This document shows positions 16,296 to 26,135 of a stretch of 38,994 bases of DNA, in pieces. The position numbers were made by a program, and so were the translations under genes. Position 1 is the stretch's first letter. Each line of letters opens with the position of its first letter. The stretch comes from Campylobacteraceae bacterium. GTDB lineage: Bacteria > Campylobacterota > Campylobacteria > Campylobacterales > Sulfurovaceae. Location of the stretch: positions 1 to 38,994 of the forward strand of contig JALVXC010000104.1 of the NCBI GenBank assembly GCA_027038275.1, read 5' to 3'. Below the pieces are notes generated by a model, which made no database searches, was not told the DNA's origin, and was given only the letters and a program-made list of their open reading frames with translations.

Positions 16296-16656
16296 TTGTC
16301 CTCCTTTTTAAATTTGGTATTTTACGAATACCGTCGGAACAAATGGATTGTATTGTAATAATATTTAAAATGTCAAGAGAAATATACTATATAATTAAAT
16401 ATAAATAAAAATAATATATATAATATAGTAATATATCTATAAGATGAACTTTATATTATTATAAGTTTATCTACAAATATGGCTTTAAAAGCCCATAAAA
16501 TAACCTTTTATTAAAAGAAAATTAGTCAGTGTATAAATTATTTTTATTTATTTAATGAATTATTTTGATAGATGATATGTGTATAAAAGGAACATATTGT
16601 AGAGTATATTTTGGTGTTACATAATAAATAGTAATCTTTACTATTTATTATTTTTA
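16296..16656. promoter_or_regulatory. 361-bp intergenic region upstream of soxC
   Basis: No gene is seen. Near soxC there is a small stem GGTATT-ttacg-AATACC (16316-16332) in the probable leader. The middle is extremely AT-rich, and a GGCTTT/AAAGCC pair lies near 16481-16494. The soxC promoter should lie in the half next to 16295, but I cannot place a -10 with confidence. Confidence 0.5.
16621..16651. terminator. 14-bp perfect AT hairpin
   Basis: The arms at 16621-16634 and 16638-16651 are perfect reverse complements (ATAATAAATAGTAA) around TCT. It lies 5 bases past the stop of the membrane-protein gene. A T-rich tract follows on the plus strand, and AT-rich sequence on both sides. Confidence 0.55.
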
Positions 16657-17625
16657 TTATTTATCTTTTTCTTTTCGTCTATTTTTAATATTTTCATACT
16701 TTTCATGTTCATCAATTTTTCTTAGACGTTGACGCTCTGTAAGTCGAAGTTTGTCTTTAAGTGCTTTCATTGCAGGTTTTCTATTTGGTGCAATTTTTTT
16801 ACATTTAAAGGAGACATCTGGAATATCACCATAGAAGATAATACGAATGCACTCATTTTTCCCATCATATACAACATTTTGCATTTGAGAGTAGTAGTAC
16901 TCATTACACTCACCAGCTTTCCCTTTAGATTCAGCACATTTCTTTTTTTCAGGTTCTAGTTTAGGATTAAGAAGATTAAAGGTTTCTGCTCCTTTACAGA
17001 TACTAAAATACTCTTGCGATAAGACTAAAAACTCTAATTTTCTTGTTGCAAAAATAGGTTGTTTAGGAGGACGAGTCTCTAGGGGTGGAAATTGGATCTT
17101 TTTTACATCGGTAGGAAAGCTAAAAATCTGTGGTTGAGTATTAAATTCATCATCTTCATTTGCAAAGACTTGAATATTGTCTCCATCAAAGCTAATCTCT
17201 TTTTCAATTGCTGCTTGGACATTTGATTCAAACTCTTTTAGTCTTGCAGTCGCTTTTGGAACAAACTCTATATAACTTTTTCTTGCAAACATAATAAAAG
17301 CTATAGCAATAATAGTTAATATAGCACTAAATATAAGACTATATAGATTGTCAAGAGCTAGGCCTAAAGCTATAAAAAAGATTAAAAAAAGCATAATCCA
17401 AGAGGTACGCATATAGTCTGACCAAAAATAATCAGTCCAATTTCGTTTAAGTATCTGTAGGTGAACTTTTCTACAAGCAAGTTTATTGCTCATATTTGTT
17501 TTTCTTGCATCATATTTAGGACTTAATAAATGATTCACATAAAGAAGCCCTCCTATAAATGTTATAACAACTAAACCTAAAAGTATCAGAAGTACAATTG
17601 ATAGACTAAGATTAAAATTATCCAT
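16657..17625 (-). CDS. Membrane protein of unknown function
   Basis: About 322 residues: an N-terminal membrane helix (about 7-32), a short basic loop, two further helices (about 76-113), then a large soluble C-terminal domain rich in charged residues with cysteines in SICKG, KKCAES, GECNEY, NECIR and FKCKK, ending in a basic tail. Topology suggests one cytoplasmic or periplasmic domain of about 200 residues. No family is recognised. ATG 17625 follows GGGAA; an in-frame TTG at 17637 is less likely. It is divergent from topA. Confidence 0.62.
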   Translation of the reverse strand: MDNFNLSLSIVLLILLGLVVITFIGGLLYVNHLLSPKYDARKTNMSNKLACRKVHLQILKRNWTDYFWSDYMRTSWIMLFLIFFIALGLALDNLYSLIFSAILTIIAIAFIMFARKSYIEFVPKATARLKEFESNVQAAIEKEISFDGDNIQVFANEDDEFNTQPQIFSFPTDVKKIQFPPLETRPPKQPIFATRKLEFLVLSQEYFSICKGAETFNLLNPKLEPEKKKCAESKGKAGECNEYYYSQMQNVVYDGKNECIRIIFYGDIPDVSFKCKKIAPNRKPAMKALKDKLRLTERQRLRKIDEHEKYENIKNRRKEKDK

Positions 17626-17748
17626 GACGATTCCCAATTTTTTTGTTAACAGTATACCAAAAAAAGAATTAGCTCTATAAAAGATTGCTCTTTATCAAGA
17701 TATTTTGTTACAATGCTCAAAAAAATTATCTATTGGTGTACTAAATAT

Positions 17749-19995
17749 ATGAAAAATTTAATTATTGTGGAATCACCTGCAAAAGCGAGAACTATCTCTA
17801 CTTTTTTGGGAAAAAATTATAAAGTGGTTGCCTCTAAAGGGCATATTAGAGATTTACCTAAAAGCTCATTTGGAATTACTGTTGATGAAGAGGGAAAGTT
17901 TGTACCTAAATACTCTATTCCAAGAGAGGTAAACCCTACTGTTAAAGAGTTAAAGAAGTTAGCTAAAGAGGCAGAGACTATCTATATTGCGACAGATGAA
18001 GACCGTGAGGGAGAAGCGATTGGTTACCATATTGCTATGGCGATTAAAAAAGACCCAGAGTCTTTGCCGCGTATTGTTTTTCATGAGATTACAAAAACAG
18101 CCATACAAAATGCTTTAGAGAACCCAAGAAAAATAGATATGGACTCTGTCAATGCTCAACAAGCACGACGACTTCTTGACCGTATGGTAGGGTATAAACT
18201 CTCTCCTCTTTTAGCGAGTAAAATCCAAAAAGGGCTTAGTGCAGGGCGTGTTCAAAGCTCTTCACTTAAAATAGTAGTTGACCGTGAACGTGAAATTAAA
18301 GCCTTTAAGCCAGAAGAGTATTGGACAATAGATGGACTATTTGAAAAGAGTATTGATTCTAGTATTTATGCTTTTGACGGTAGCAAACTAGATAAAATGT
18401 CCATTAAGAATGAAGAGATGGCGAACAGTATTGTTCAGTCTGCTATTAAAGAGAATTTTGTAGTAGAGTCTTTAGAGAAAAAGGAGAGAAAGAGTAAAAC
18501 TCCACCACCTTTTATGACCTCTACTCTTCAACAATCAGCCTCAACGCAGTTAGGGTTTTCACCTAAAAAGACGATGATGGTTGCTCAAAAACTTTATGAG
18601 GGTGTCAAAACAAACAAGGGTAATATGGGTGTCATTACCTATATGAGAACTGATAGTATGAACTTAGCAAAAGAGGCAGTGGAGTCTGTTAGAGAGTATA
18701 TCTCTTCAAACTTTGGAGCTGACTATCTGCCTAAAAAAGCAAAAAACTATGTTACTTCATCAAAAGGGGCTCAAGAGGCTCATGAAGCTATTCGTCCTAC
18801 TATGGTAGAGTTTACTCCATTGATTGCTAAAGATTATTTAGGAGCTGATGAGTTTAAACTCTACCGTCTAATCTATAACCGTTTTTTAGCATGTCAGATG
18901 ACTGAAGCTAGACTAGAGTCTCAAACTCTTCTTTTTAGAGGAGAGAGGTCAACTTTTAAAGCGAGTGGTAGAAAACTACTTTTTGATGGTTTTTATCGAG
19001 TAACAGGTTATAATGAAAAAGATAAGCTTCTCCCAGAGCTAAAAAAGGGTCAAAAGGTTACTTTAGATGATATTAAACCTCAACAGCACTTTACAGAGCC
19101 ACCAGCAAGGTATAATGAAGCGAGTCTTATTAAAAAATTAGAATCTCTTGGAATTGGACGACCAAGTACATATGCTCCAACCATTACTATTTTACAACAG
19201 CGTAAATATATAGAGATAAAAAAGAAGAGAATCCACCCTACAGAAGTAGCATTTACAGTGGTTGAGATGTTAGAGGAGCATTTCTCTGAAATTGTAGATT
19301 CATCATTTACTTCCAATATGGAGGCAGACCTTGATAAGGTAGGAGATGGTAACTTAGATTGGCAAAAGGTTCTTTCTGATTTCTATGACCCATTTATGAA
19401 AAAAATTACTGAGGGTAAAGAGAAAATCAAGAGTAAAAAGATGGCAATTCCAACAGGAGAGATGTGTCCTAAGTGTGGGCATGAGTTATTAAGACGAAAG
19501 GGTCGTTATGGTGAGTTTATTGCTTGTGGAAACTTCCCTAAATGTAAATATACAACTGACCTAGAGGGAAATGCCCCACCAGAACCCCAAAAAACAGACA
19601 AAGTATGTGACAAGTGTGGGGAGATGATGGTAATTAAAGATAGCCGTCGTGGTAAGTTCTATGCATGTTCTGCCTACCCAAAATGTAAAAATGCACAACC
19701 TTTAATAGCACCAAGAGAGCTAGATGTGCCTTGTCCTAAGTGTGGTTCAAAAATTCTTGAAAAAGAGGGGAAACGTGGTAAGTTCTATGGTTGTTCAAAC
19801 TATCCTAAGTGTCGCTTTATCTCCAATGGTGAACCACAAAAGCAAAAGTGTCCAGAGTGTGGTAGCATGATAGTTCATAAAGTTCTTAAGGCAGGTGAGT
19901 TTTATGAGTGTATTGACAAAAAGTGTAAATACAAAGAGCCAGTTCCAGTCGATAAACTCAAAGGTTCATTTAACAATAAAAAAGCAGAGGTATAG
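17749..19995 (+). CDS. topA: DNA topoisomerase I
   Basis: Type IA topoisomerase of about 748 residues that relaxes negative supercoils. The TOPRIM domain begins MKNLIIVESPAKARTI and contains the acidic TDEDREGEA. The catalytic tyrosine is Tyr298 in VITYMRTDS. The C-terminus carries four zinc-ribbon units (about residues 573-735), each with a CPKCG- or CDKCG-type pair and a second Cys pair, ending CIDKKC. Start: residue Met1 at 17749 matches the family N-terminus; an upstream in-frame ATG at 17713 would add 12 unusual residues. No strong RBS is seen for either. The next gene starts 9 bases downstream. Confidence 0.96.
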   Translation: MKNLIIVESPAKARTISTFLGKNYKVVASKGHIRDLPKSSFGITVDEEGKFVPKYSIPREVNPTVKELKKLAKEAETIYIATDEDREGEAIGYHIAMAIKKDPESLPRIVFHEITKTAIQNALENPRKIDMDSVNAQQARRLLDRMVGYKLSPLLASKIQKGLSAGRVQSSSLKIVVDREREIKAFKPEEYWTIDGLFEKSIDSSIYAFDGSKLDKMSIKNEEMANSIVQSAIKENFVVESLEKKERKSKTPPPFMTSTLQQSASTQLGFSPKKTMMVAQKLYEGVKTNKGNMGVITYMRTDSMNLAKEAVESVREYISSNFGADYLPKKAKNYVTSSKGAQEAHEAIRPTMVEFTPLIAKDYLGADEFKLYRLIYNRFLACQMTEARLESQTLLFRGERSTFKASGRKLLFDGFYRVTGYNEKDKLLPELKKGQKVTLDDIKPQQHFTEPPARYNEASLIKKLESLGIGRPSTYAPTITILQQRKYIEIKKKRIHPTEVAFTVVEMLEEHFSEIVDSSFTSNMEADLDKVGDGNLDWQKVLSDFYDPFMKKITEGKEKIKSKKMAIPTGEMCPKCGHELLRRKGRYGEFIACGNFPKCKYTTDLEGNAPPEPQKTDKVCDKCGEMMVIKDSRRGKFYACSAYPKCKNAQPLIAPRELDVPCPKCGSKILEKEGKRGKFYGCSNYPKCRFISNGEPQKQKCPECGSMIVHKVLKAGEFYECIDKKCKYKEPVPVDKLKGSFNNKKAEV

Positions 19996-20004
19996 GAGTA
20001 GATA

Positions 20005-20505
20005 GTGAAGATTGGTATTCTCTCAGATAGTCATAGAAAAACAGAGCTTCATAAAGAGGCTATTGAATATCTTTTGTCACAAGGGGTAGAGTATCTACTT
20101 CATGCAGGAGATATAATGCTAGAGGAGCATCTACAAATGCTTGAAGAGACCAATCTTCCTTATGTTTGTGTCTATGGAAACAACGATACAGCATTAATTC
20201 CTCTACATGGAAAGTACAATATCTTTAAAGAGCCTTACTACTTTAAAATAGAGAGTTTAAAAGTTAAGATGATGCATCTACCATATTTTATGTCTGCTGA
20301 TGCAGATATGATAGTTTTTGGACATACACATATTTTTGAAGCCTCTTTAAAGGGTGAGACTCTCTTTATTAACTCTGGAGAAGTTTGTGCTAGAGAGAAG
20401 CCTTTAACTGAATGTGCTGTTATTAATGTTAAAGATGGAGAGTTTAAAGTAGAACATCACTTTAGAGAGCTTAGTCAAAAGAGTTGGACTAAGCGAGAGA
20501 TTTAA
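20005..20505 (+). CDS. YfcE-type metallophosphoesterase
   Basis: A 166-residue phosphodiesterase of the calcineurin-like superfamily, close to YfcE/MJ0936. Metal motifs in order: ILSDSH, HAGDIM, YGNND, and FGHTH near residue 113. Such enzymes hydrolyse phosphodiesters in vitro, and the physiological substrate is uncertain. It starts at GTG 20005 with AGGAG six to seven bases upstream, right after topA, so it is probably in the same operon. It ends exactly where the convergent gene at 20506 ends. Confidence 0.88.
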   Translation: MKIGILSDSHRKTELHKEAIEYLLSQGVEYLLHAGDIMLEEHLQMLEETNLPYVCVYGNNDTALIPLHGKYNIFKEPYYFKIESLKVKMMHLPYFMSADADMIVFGHTHIFEASLKGETLFINSGEVCAREKPLTECAVINVKDGEFKVEHHFRELSQKSWTKREI

Positions 20506-21030
20506 CTATTTTATTGTATTGAGTGCATATTTTGTTTTATGTCTCTTATGCTCTTTTTCGTATGAGCTTACTAGCGATTTTATAATTGAGTTTCGTTTGT
20601 ATCTTGAGTAAGATTGAGCATAAAGTTCGTTAACTGAAATCAATGTTTTTGAGAGTTTATTAAGTGAGTCAAATGCCTCCTTCTTATACATCTCACTATT
20701 GATAGCAGAGTCTAAAATATGACTGTTTTGTTTCCATAGAATTTTAAGCTCTTCAATCTTATTTTTAATAACGGTTACTTTTGTGCCTTTAGATAGAGTG
20801 TTAAGTGTAGATGTAAATTGACTCTTTAGATGAGTAAGTTGTTTTTGGCTATCATCTTTATATTCAGCAATTGTAGAGTGAATATTGTCTAAAATGGCTT
20901 GTTGCTTTTTTGCCGCTTTCATCTCCTTTAATAGAGGGTATGTATCTACAAGGGCATAGTCATTTGCAAAAGCTGTAATAGTTGAGGTTAGTAGTAGTGC
21001 TATTGTTACAAATAGTTTAAATTTTTTCAT
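20506..21030 (-). CDS. Exported helical protein of unknown function
   Basis: A 174-residue protein with a signal peptide (cleavage after about residue 22, AFA). The mature part is predicted to be almost wholly helical, Lys-rich, with only small hydrophobic spacing typical of coiled coils, and has no cysteines. It is a periplasmic protein of unknown role. It is convergent with the phosphoesterase (adjacent stops) and divergent from the response regulator at 21197, with which it could share a regulatory region. Confidence 0.6.
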   Translation of the reverse strand: MKKFKLFVTIALLLTSTITAFANDYALVDTYPLLKEMKAAKKQQAILDNIHSTIAEYKDDSQKQLTHLKSQFTSTLNTLSKGTKVTVIKNKIEELKILWKQNSHILDSAINSEMYKKEAFDSLNKLSKTLISVNELYAQSYSRYKRNSIIKSLVSSYEKEHKRHKTKYALNTIK

Positions 21031-21196
21031 GGTTTAGTTCCTTATCCTTCTTTTTTGGTGGGGGAAATTATAATTTTTGAATTGGTAGTAATAATGAAAA
21101 TAGTTGTATATTTATTGAAAATATGATAAATTCTAATGTAATTCACAAAATAATCACTTTATTTAGTGAAAATATTAAAAAACAGGGGAGATAATA

Positions 21197-21910
21197 TTGA
21201 AGAGACAGATTAGTTTACTATATATAGAGGATGATTTAGATATTAGAGAGATATATTTAGACTCCATAAAAGAGGAGGTAGAGTTGTTATACTTTGCTTC
21301 AGACGGAGAGGAGGGGTATGAGGCTTATTTAAAACATAAGCCAGACATTATACTGTTAGATATAAATATGCCAAAGTTAGATGGTCTCTCTTTGGCTAAA
21401 AAAATTAGAGAGAGTGACTCTAATGTTAAAATTATTATCACTACAGCTTACAGTGAACAGGAGAAGCTTCTTCAAGCCATAGAGCTATACCTAATAAAAT
21501 ATATTTTAAAACCAATTGACCCTACTATTCTTAAAGAGGCACTTCAAAAGGCTAAAAGTGAGATTATGCTTAAAGAAGAAGAGCAGAGAGCTATCTATAG
21601 GTTAGATGAAGAGACAATATGGGATTTTGACGCAGAGAAACTTTATAAAAATGGTGTTGAGATTAAACTTACAAAAAATGAGAGACGTTTGTTAAAATTT
21701 CTCTCAACAGATAAAGATAAAGTATTTAGCTTTTTTGACATATTTAATCACATCTCCTATGATGATTTTGATAAAGAGTATAATTCCAATCAAGTACGTG
21801 CATTGGTTAAGTTGTTACGTAAAAAAGTTCCTAAAGATTCTATTGTTAATATCTATGGAGAGGGGTATCGTTTTAACCCTATGCAGAGAGACGCATCAAC
21901 AGTATCTTAA
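21197..21910 (+). CDS. Response regulator, OmpR-like winged helix
   Basis: A 237-residue two-component regulator. The receiver domain (5-120) has acidic residues Glu11-Asp12-Asp13, phosphoacceptor Asp55 in LLDINMP, TTAYSE and Lys105 in YILKPID. The C-terminal domain (145-230) matches the Trans_reg_C winged helix: [27 protein letters not shown] and IYGEGYRFN. It starts at TTG 21197 with GGGGAG 6 bases upstream; no ATG fits. The 3' end overlaps the convergent hybrid kinase by 15 bases. It is a likely output of the kinase/HPt relay encoded next door. Confidence 0.87.
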   Translation: MKRQISLLYIEDDLDIREIYLDSIKEEVELLYFASDGEEGYEAYLKHKPDIILLDINMPKLDGLSLAKKIRESDSNVKIIITTAYSEQEKLLQAIELYLIKYILKPIDPTILKEALQKAKSEIMLKEEEQRAIYRLDEETIWDFDAEKLYKNGVEIKLTKNERRLLKFLSTDKDKVFSFFDIFNHISYDDFDKEYNSNQVRALVKLLRKKVPKDSIVNIYGEGYRFNPMQRDASTVS

Positions 21911-23839
21911 GAGAAGCTTGTATAGTTGATTAACATCTATTGGTTTGTTTAGGTGGTCATTCATTCCTACTTTTATACTCATAGCTATATCCTCTTTCAT
22001 AGCAGAGGCTGTAATGGCTATAATTGGTATCTCTTTATCTACTTTTCTAATCTCTTTAGCTGCACTATAGCCATCTAACACTGGCATCTGTATATCCATT
22101 AAAATTAGATTATAGTTATTGTTTTTGTAGAGTTCAATAGCCTCTTCTCCATCTTGGGCTATGTCAATCTCTATTTTAGAGTTCTCTAGCAGACCTAAAA
22201 TAATCTCTTGGTTAATAAAATTATCTTCAGCTACTAAAATACGTTTACCAACTAGGGCATTAATATCTCTCTCTAAAGGATTCTCCTCTTCAATAATAAC
22301 CATAGATGTCTCTTTTGGAAGATTGTCTGCAAGTTCTATAAGCTCAATCTCAAAGATAAAGCTGCTACCTTCTCCCAAAACACTCTCTACCCAAATTTTA
22401 CCATTCATCATATCTACAAGCTGTTTAGAGATTGTGAGTCCTAAGCCTGTACCTCCATGCGTTCGAGTAGTTGTTCCATCAGCTTGAGTAAATGCTTGAA
22501 ATATTCTCTTTTGCTCCTCTTGACTTAACCCTCTGCCTGTATCTGTAACTTTAAATTGAAAACGATTCTCTGCTACTTTACTAATATGAAGAGATATAGT
22601 CCCACTATCTGTAAACTTGACAGCATTACTCAATAGATTGTTTAGTATTTGTGAAAGGCGTAAACTATCTCCATAATAGAGTGTAGAGATATTTTTATCA
22701 TAATATAATTCAAATGTTAAATTTTTCTCTTCCATTTTAAACTGTAGTAGATTTATAGAACTATCTATTACTTTATGGAGTTTAAACTCAATCTTCTCTA
22801 ATTCAAGTTTTCCTGCCTCTATTTTCGATAAATCTAAAATATTATTGATAATACCAAGAAGTCTCTTTGCAGAGTTATCAATCTTTTGAATAAAATCTTG
22901 TTGTGTCTCATTAAGATTGGTTTGAAGTGCAAGATAGGACATTCCTATAATTCCATTCATTGGAGTTCTTATCTCGTGGCTCATATTGGCTAAAAATTCA
23001 GATTTTAATCTTGCCGCTTCTTCTGCTTTCTCTTTAAGCTCCTTTAGTCTGTTAAAGTCTTTCTCTACTTTTTTTTGAAGTTTATTAAAACCTACAACCA
23101 ACTCTCCAATCTCATCTTGATGTTCAACAATCATCTCTATTGAAAAATCAGGAGTAGTATGACTAAGATTATTAAGCATATATAGTACTTTATTGAAACG
23201 TCTTTGGATATGCCTATATAGATCATAAGTCATAGTAACAACACTTATAAAAATAACTATAGATATTATAAGTGCAAAAATAAAGTAGTTGTCATTGTTT
23301 TTTGAAATTTTTTTTATATTTTTTGATAGTCTCTCTACAGCAAGTTCAATTTGCTTATTTGAAAAATTTTTGAGCTCTTCAGATAGTCTATTTTGCTCAT
23401 CTCTTTTCTTTTGAAAATATAGAATATCTTCTGGTTCATCTTCATCTTTAATATATTTTTCTGTTGTGCTATATGCTGTTTCAAAAAAAATTTTGAATTT
23501 CTCTTTAAACTTTTCTAGTTTTTCTATATTTTTTTTCTTTTCAAGTCTCTCTAATTTGTCTAAATTTTCTAAAAAATCTTTTTTTTGCTTAAGTGTATCA
23601 TGTAGATAGTCAAGTTCATTTGCATCAGCAGCATCTTTTAAAGAGTCTTGTAACTCTTTAAATAGTTGATAGTTTCTATCGTATAGAGATTTAATCTCTA
23701 AATTATAGGTTATAATATGGTTGACTGAATTAATACTGTTTTTTACAAAGAGATAATTTGCTATGATATAGCAAATTAAAAATATTAAGGTAATAAGAGA
23801 TATTCTCTTTAACCTATTTAAAATTGTAGTTTTTGACAT
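21896..23839 (-). CDS. Hybrid sensor histidine kinase
   Basis: A 647-residue inner-membrane kinase. TM1 is about 13-32. A periplasmic all-helical sensor (about 33-184) is rich in Lys/Glu, and TM2 is about 185-204. A HAMP domain follows to about 262. HisKA has the phospho-His in [11 protein letters not shown] (His288). The HATPase has [17 protein letters not shown] and GGTGLGL. A C-terminal receiver (about 532-647) has Asp582 in LMDIQMP and Lys632. Phosphate would pass His288 to Asp582, then need an HPt; one is encoded at 24429-24761. The small binding-protein-like gene upstream may supply signal input. Confidence 0.9.
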   Translation of the reverse strand: MSKTTILNRLKRISLITLIFLICYIIANYLFVKNSINSVNHIITYNLEIKSLYDRNYQLFKELQDSLKDAADANELDYLHDTLKQKKDFLENLDKLERLEKKKNIEKLEKFKEKFKIFFETAYSTTEKYIKDEDEPEDILYFQKKRDEQNRLSEELKNFSNKQIELAVERLSKNIKKISKNNDNYFIFALIISIVIFISVVTMTYDLYRHIQRRFNKVLYMLNNLSHTTPDFSIEMIVEHQDEIGELVVGFNKLQKKVEKDFNRLKELKEKAEEAARLKSEFLANMSHEIRTPMNGIIGMSYLALQTNLNETQQDFIQKIDNSAKRLLGIINNILDLSKIEAGKLELEKIEFKLHKVIDSSINLLQFKMEEKNLTFELYYDKNISTLYYGDSLRLSQILNNLLSNAVKFTDSGTISLHISKVAENRFQFKVTDTGRGLSQEEQKRIFQAFTQADGTTTRTHGGTGLGLTISKQLVDMMNGKIWVESVLGEGSSFIFEIELIELADNLPKETSMVIIEEENPLERDINALVGKRILVAEDNFINQEIILGLLENSKIEIDIAQDGEEAIELYKNNNYNLILMDIQMPVLDGYSAAKEIRKVDKEIPIIAITASAMKEDIAMSIKVGMNDHLNKPIDVNQLYKLLLRYC

Positions 23840-23948
23840 TAGTTAACTTTAAAATTTTTTAATTTAATTTTAATAGTTATTTTTAGTTTATTATTTATTT
23901 TTTTTTTGGAATAAACTCTAAAGAGTCTATTTGATACTTAATGAAACA

Positions 23949-24338
23949 CTATTTGATGGTTAAAAGTATACGACCTGTTTTTGGGTTACTGTCATAAGCA
24001 ATAATATGAGAACCCTCTTTTATAGCTTTTTTTATAGCCTCTTTTGAGAGCTTTTTAGGGGGTTGAGTTGAACCTTTATATATCTGTTTTGTCCAATAGG
24101 CATGTAGTTGACTAGGTGTTTTATTGACAATTTTTTTATAAAACTCTTTAAATAATTTTTTATTTTTACTATCAATAGGAATTAATTTAATTCCATTTAT
24201 GGTATCTGTTTTTTTCAAATATAGATTGGCCAAATCTTTGTTTGAAACCTTAGTTAGTTTATTGTTATGCGATATAAATATAGATATTTCACTAAATGAA
24301 TAGCTAGTAAATATAAAAGCTACTAATAAATATTTCAT
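23949..24338 (-). CDS. Small exported substrate-binding-protein-like protein
   Basis: A 129-residue protein with a signal peptide (about 1-17). The mature part resembles the truncated PstS-like phosphate-binding domain found as short stand-alone proteins in many proteobacteria: LTKVSNKDLANLYLKK, NGIKLIPIDSKN, LHAYWTKQIYKGSTQPPK and GSHIIAYDSNP. It is too short for a full two-lobed binding protein. It is encoded just upstream of the hybrid kinase, so it may be a periplasmic signal partner for that sensor. Confidence 0.72.
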   Translation of the reverse strand: MKYLLVAFIFTSYSFSEISIFISHNNKLTKVSNKDLANLYLKKTDTINGIKLIPIDSKNKKLFKEFYKKIVNKTPSQLHAYWTKQIYKGSTQPPKKLSKEAIKKAIKEGSHIIAYDSNPKTGRILLTIK

Positions 24339-24428
24339 TTTAATCCCTTATTTAAATTTGTAGGGATAGATTATAAATTTTATATTATTAATATAATCTT
24401 AATATAAAATATTAAATATAAAAAATTA

Positions 24429-24761
24429 CTATATTTTAATGATTTCCTTAATTACTTTCAATAAATCTTGTTGAAAACGATTAATAGCTATTGAATTAAA
24501 AGATATTTCTAACTCTATTAACTGTTCAGAGAGAGAGGTCATGCCTAGAGTAGCAGTAATCCCTTTTAGTGAATGAATAGTTCTTTTTCTATCTTCAACT
24601 TCATTTAGATTTATATGTTGATATCTTTTAACAAAGTTATTAAGAACTTTAAAATATAAGGAACGGTTATTATTGCAGTGTTTAAGCCCTAAAGCAGTAT
24701 CAATATAGGGAGTATTTGGAAGTCTTATATCTATCTCTTGTTGTCTATGTTGTGTTGTCAT
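24429..24761 (-). CDS. Stand-alone histidine phosphotransfer (HPt) protein
   Basis: A 110-residue protein with an HPt four-helix domain (about 20-110). The phosphorylatable histidine is His63 in RTIHSLKGITATLGM, followed by the usual helix with LSEQLIELE. It would relay phosphate from the receiver of the hybrid kinase to a response regulator. It is first in a minus-strand set HPt, binding-like protein and hybrid kinase, which converges on the response regulator at 21197. ATG 24761 is preceded by AAAGGAAAAA. Confidence 0.86.
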   Translation of the reverse strand: MTTQHRQQEIDIRLPNTPYIDTALGLKHCNNNRSLYFKVLNNFVKRYQHINLNEVEDRKRTIHSLKGITATLGMTSLSEQLIELEISFNSIAINRFQQDLLKVIKEIIKI

Positions 24762-24908
24762 TTTTTTCCTTTTTTTCGAAGTATAGGGCTTAAATAGGTA
24801 CTAAAAGTGAAAATGTGAATAAAAATGTAATTTCTAACACTATTTTAGTAAAGATGTTTTAAATCATTATTTTGTTATCCTAACGTTTATGTCTAGGAGC
24901 AATAAAAA

Positions 24909-25478
24909 ATGAGTAAAAAACAAAGTTTTATAATTATACTATTAGCTATTATAGTTTTAGGAACAATATTCTTTTTAAATAAAAATAATATTGTATCCAA
25001 TGTTGTAGAAAAAGAGCATAAAGAGATTAATGCAACTTATATTTTTGAAACAATAGATGGAACAGAGTTAGAGATAGATGTTGAAGAGAATGCCTTTCAT
25101 GTTAAAGGCTTAGAAGACAAAATACTCTTTTTAAAGATTTTTGGTTGGGATTGTGAATATTGTCAAAAAGAGATACCACAGTTGATTAAGTTAAAAAAAG
25201 AGCTTAGCAACTCTTTTGAGGTTATTGCAATTGAAGCACAAGAGCATACTATAGAGGAGTCGAAAGAGGCTATTAAAAAGTATGGAATTAACTATTATGT
25301 AATCTCTGGTGATACACATAAAGATTTTTATCACTATTTGCAAGAGAAGTATGGTTGGACAGGGATAATTCCTTTAACTATTGTTATTGCCAAGGGTGGT
25401 AAAGTGTTGGCTTTTGAGATGGGTGAAAAATCTTACTCTCTCTCTGAACTAATGAAAGCTGCTCTTTTAAGGAATTAA
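24909..25478 (+). CDS. Membrane-anchored thioredoxin-like protein (TlpA/AhpC-TSA type)
   Basis: A 189-residue protein with an N-terminal membrane anchor (6-23) and a periplasmic thioredoxin-like domain. The active site is WDCEYC (Cys82, Cys85). The cis-proline is in GIIPLTIVIAKGG. It probably reduces or delivers thiols in the periplasm. Three bases after its stop lies a rhodanese-like gene, so the two form a pair. The RBS TAGGAG precedes ATG 24909. Confidence 0.83.
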   Translation: MSKKQSFIIILLAIIVLGTIFFLNKNNIVSNVVEKEHKEINATYIFETIDGTELEIDVEENAFHVKGLEDKILFLKIFGWDCEYCQKEIPQLIKLKKELSNSFEVIAIEAQEHTIEESKEAIKKYGINYYVISGDTHKDFYHYLQEKYGWTGIIPLTIVIAKGGKVLAFEMGEKSYSLSELMKAALLRN

Positions 25479-25481
25479 ATT

Positions 25482-26135
25482 ATGATTAAAATAGTAATTA
25501 TCATGGTATATGCAACTTATATATTAATAGCTGATGTTGGTTGTAATGTTTTAGTAGATAAAAAAAATCGAACCTGTCAAGAGAGTAATTTTCTAGGTGA
25601 AAAGTTTAATAGTAAGAGTATTAATATAACAGAAAAGATAGTCTCTGTCGATACTCAACACCTAGAGCATAATGTTACCATAGAGCGTACGTCTACTCCT
25701 TCTGCTCCATCTTGTCCACCATTTTGTATTCAACCAATTAAGATAGATAAAGTTAAGACCGTAGGGGAGCTAGAGGTATTAGATTTTATTGAAAAGGTAA
25801 AGATAGAAAAAGATGGTCTACTAATTGATGTACGTAAAAACTCTAAATATAATGATGAGACTATTCCTAGTGCAATTAATCTTCCTTATGAGATGTTAAC
25901 TAAAAAGAGTCCATATCAAAAGGAGGTTTTAAAGATTTTAGGGGGAAAAAAGATAAAAAAGGGTTGTTTTTTTAAAAGACCACAAAAGCTTTTAATTTTT
26001 GGAGAGAGTTCCTTCTCTCCTGAAGCCTCTAAAGCAGTTAAACAGTTACTTAAACTAGGATACCCTTCAAGTAAAATATTTTACTATCGAGGAGGTATAG
26101 CGAGTTGGAGAGCATCAGGATTAACGCTTATCTAA
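25482..26135 (+). CDS. Exported rhodanese-like protein lacking the catalytic cysteine
   Basis: A 217-residue protein with a signal peptide (about 1-17). The N-terminal half has cysteines at 21 and 32 and a CPPFC motif (Cys78, Cys82). The C-terminal rhodanese domain (about 90-217) keeps GLLIDVRKNSKY, AINLPYEML and FYYRGGIASWRASG, but the active-site loop reads LLIFGESSFSPEAS where YCxxGxRS is expected, so the usual persulfide cysteine is missing. It is probably non-catalytic as a sulfurtransferase, or uses the CPPFC cysteines instead. It is coupled to the thioredoxin gene upstream. Its 3' end overlaps the convergent gene by 15 bases. Confidence 0.75.
   Translation: MIKIVIIMVYATYILIADVGCNVLVDKKNRTCQESNFLGEKFNSKSINITEKIVSVDTQHLEHNVTIERTSTPSAPSCPPFCIQPIKIDKVKTVGELEVLDFIEKVKIEKDGLLIDVRKNSKYNDETIPSAINLPYEMLTKKSPYQKEVLKILGGKKIKKGCFFKRPQKLLIFGESSFSPEASKAVKQLLKLGYPSSKIFYYRGGIASWRASGLTLI

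Noticed and set aside
16350-16480. AT-only repeats such as ATATATA upstream of soxC, considered as an origin or iteron array
   Set aside because: No DnaA-box-like 9-mers or regular spacing are visible; simple AT-richness of an intergenic region explains it.
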